NCBI GenBank assembly: GCA_000432135.1
Contig: HF990594.1
Location: 35,404-49,243 of the forward strand
DNA length: 13,840 bases
Source of the DNA: Firmicutes bacterium CAG:124
GTDB taxonomy: Bacteria > Bacillota > Clostridia > Oscillospirales > Oscillospiraceae
Direction of reading: 5' to 3'
Shown here: piece after piece, positions 13,643 to 13,840 of the stretch
Layout: every line of letters starts with the position of its first letter
How positions within the stretch are numbered: position 1 is the first letter of the stretch
Made by a program: the position numbers and the translations under genes
The notes under the pieces: model-generated
Told to the model about the DNA's origin: nothing
Seen by the model: only the letters and a program-made list of their open reading frames with translations
Database searches by the model: none

Positions 13643-13759
13643 GCGTCCAACTCGTACAACGTCCGCAACGTCAATTCCTCCGGCGCGCTGAACAACAACA
13701 ACGCGTACAACGGCAACAACGGCGTGCGCCCGCTTTGGTGGAAAACCGCGATTGAGTAA
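13643..13759 (+). repeat. DGR template repeat (TR)
   Basis: This noncoding stretch reads, in one frame between two TAA codons (13640-13642 and 13757-13759), as ASNSYNVRNVNSSGALNN and then NNAYNGNNGVRPLWWKTAIE. It has ten AAC, one AAT and two TAC codons. Every A from 13643 to 13720 (24 of them) is at codon position 1 or 2 of these codons. This is the signature of a DGR template, where reverse transcription randomises A and AAC codons give many residues but never a stop. A 21-nt block without A follows (13721-13741), coding GVRPLWW, as expected for the invariant mutagenesis homing region. No start codon or ribosome site is present. The 5' boundary is approximate because the matching variable repeat is not in the window. 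Confidence 0.88.
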
Positions 13760-13818
13760 GCCGAAAGGCTGAAAACAGAGGACCACCCACAAAGGAGGGC
13801 TTATCCCTCCGTCGTGGT
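13759..13818 (+). ncRNA. Structured region after the TR (likely DGR RNA 3' part)
   Basis: Two hairpins follow the TR. The first, AGCC (13759-13762), GAAA loop, GGCT (13767-13770), begins on the last A of the TR stop codon. The second has outer stem ACCAC (13782-13786) with GTGGT (13814-13818) and inner stem GGAGGG (13794-13799) with CCCTCC (13805-13810) around CTTAT. DGR RNAs have a structured spacer between TR and RT that primes cDNA synthesis; this is probably that region. The GGAGGG is unlikely to be a ribosome site, because the only nearby starts (GTG at 13814 and 13817) run quickly into a stop. Confidence 0.5.
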
Positions 13819-13840
13819 GACAGCACGGCGGTAAATACAA

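Noticed and set aside
13690..13722. AAC-rich stretch as a simple-sequence microsatellite or CRISPR-like repeat
   Set aside because: The repeats are interrupted in a codon-phased way, flanked by an A-free block and preceded by avd, which fits a DGR template; no spaced identical repeats exist.
13573..13755. 60-codon plus-strand ORF running through the template repeat
   Set aside because: It reads the TR in a Gln/Arg-rich frame, has no ribosome site and is explained by the repeat.
13490..13840. Minus-strand open frame over the end of avd and the TR
   Set aside because: Antisense to avd and TR, Val/Arg/Gly-rich, no ribosome site; it also runs off the window.

Overview
The window is the tail-morphogenesis region of a contractile-tailed (P2/Mu-like myovirus) phage or prophage, and it runs into the first half of a diversity-generating retroelement (DGR) at the right edge. 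All credible genes are on the + strand, nearly end to end, with many ATGA-type overlaps. The host is probably a Firmicute, most likely a GC-rich (gut-type) Clostridium relative. I infer this from the very strong AAAGGAGG-like ribosome sites, the use of GTG and TTG starts, and the resemblance of the proteins to Clostridial phage tail proteins as I know them. No integrase, lysis gene or host gene is present, so prophage and free phage cannot be told apart.

Layout: a putative tail-terminator-like protein (35-394) and a small HeH/SAP-like protein (385-867) precede the tail sheath (871-2331) and tail tube (2347-2865). A terminator-like hairpin follows the tube gene. Then comes a tail assembly chaperone (2952-3362) with a -1 reading-frame extension (to 3541), reached through a T TTT TTA slippery heptamer, and the 1060-residue tape measure protein (3546-6728). 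Next are the baseplate genes in the order X (LysM-like), D (hub), V (spike/OB), U, W (gp25-like), J and I, followed by three tail-fibre-type genes (10937-12956).

After the fibre genes, a small Cys-rich ORF (12950-13270) overlaps a gene for an Avd-type DGR accessory protein (13176-13607). About 35 nt beyond it lies a noncoding template repeat (TR, about 13643-13759). Read in one frame, the TR gives a run of Asn (AAC) codons followed by a 21-nt A-free block, as expected of a DGR template. Short hairpins follow the TR. The reverse transcriptase expected next, and the variable repeat (VR) that the TR would diversify, are not in the window.

Together the genes build a contractile tail: sheath around tube, length set by the tape measure protein with its chaperones, and a P2-like baseplate carrying fibres. 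The adjacent DGR probably mutates the C-terminus of a receptor-binding or other displayed protein encoded outside this window. Sub-gene features worth attention are a 33-nt in-frame duplication in the sheath gene, twelve 11-residue Pro-phased repeats in the tape measure protein, and three 28-residue repeats at the C-terminus of the gpI-like protein.
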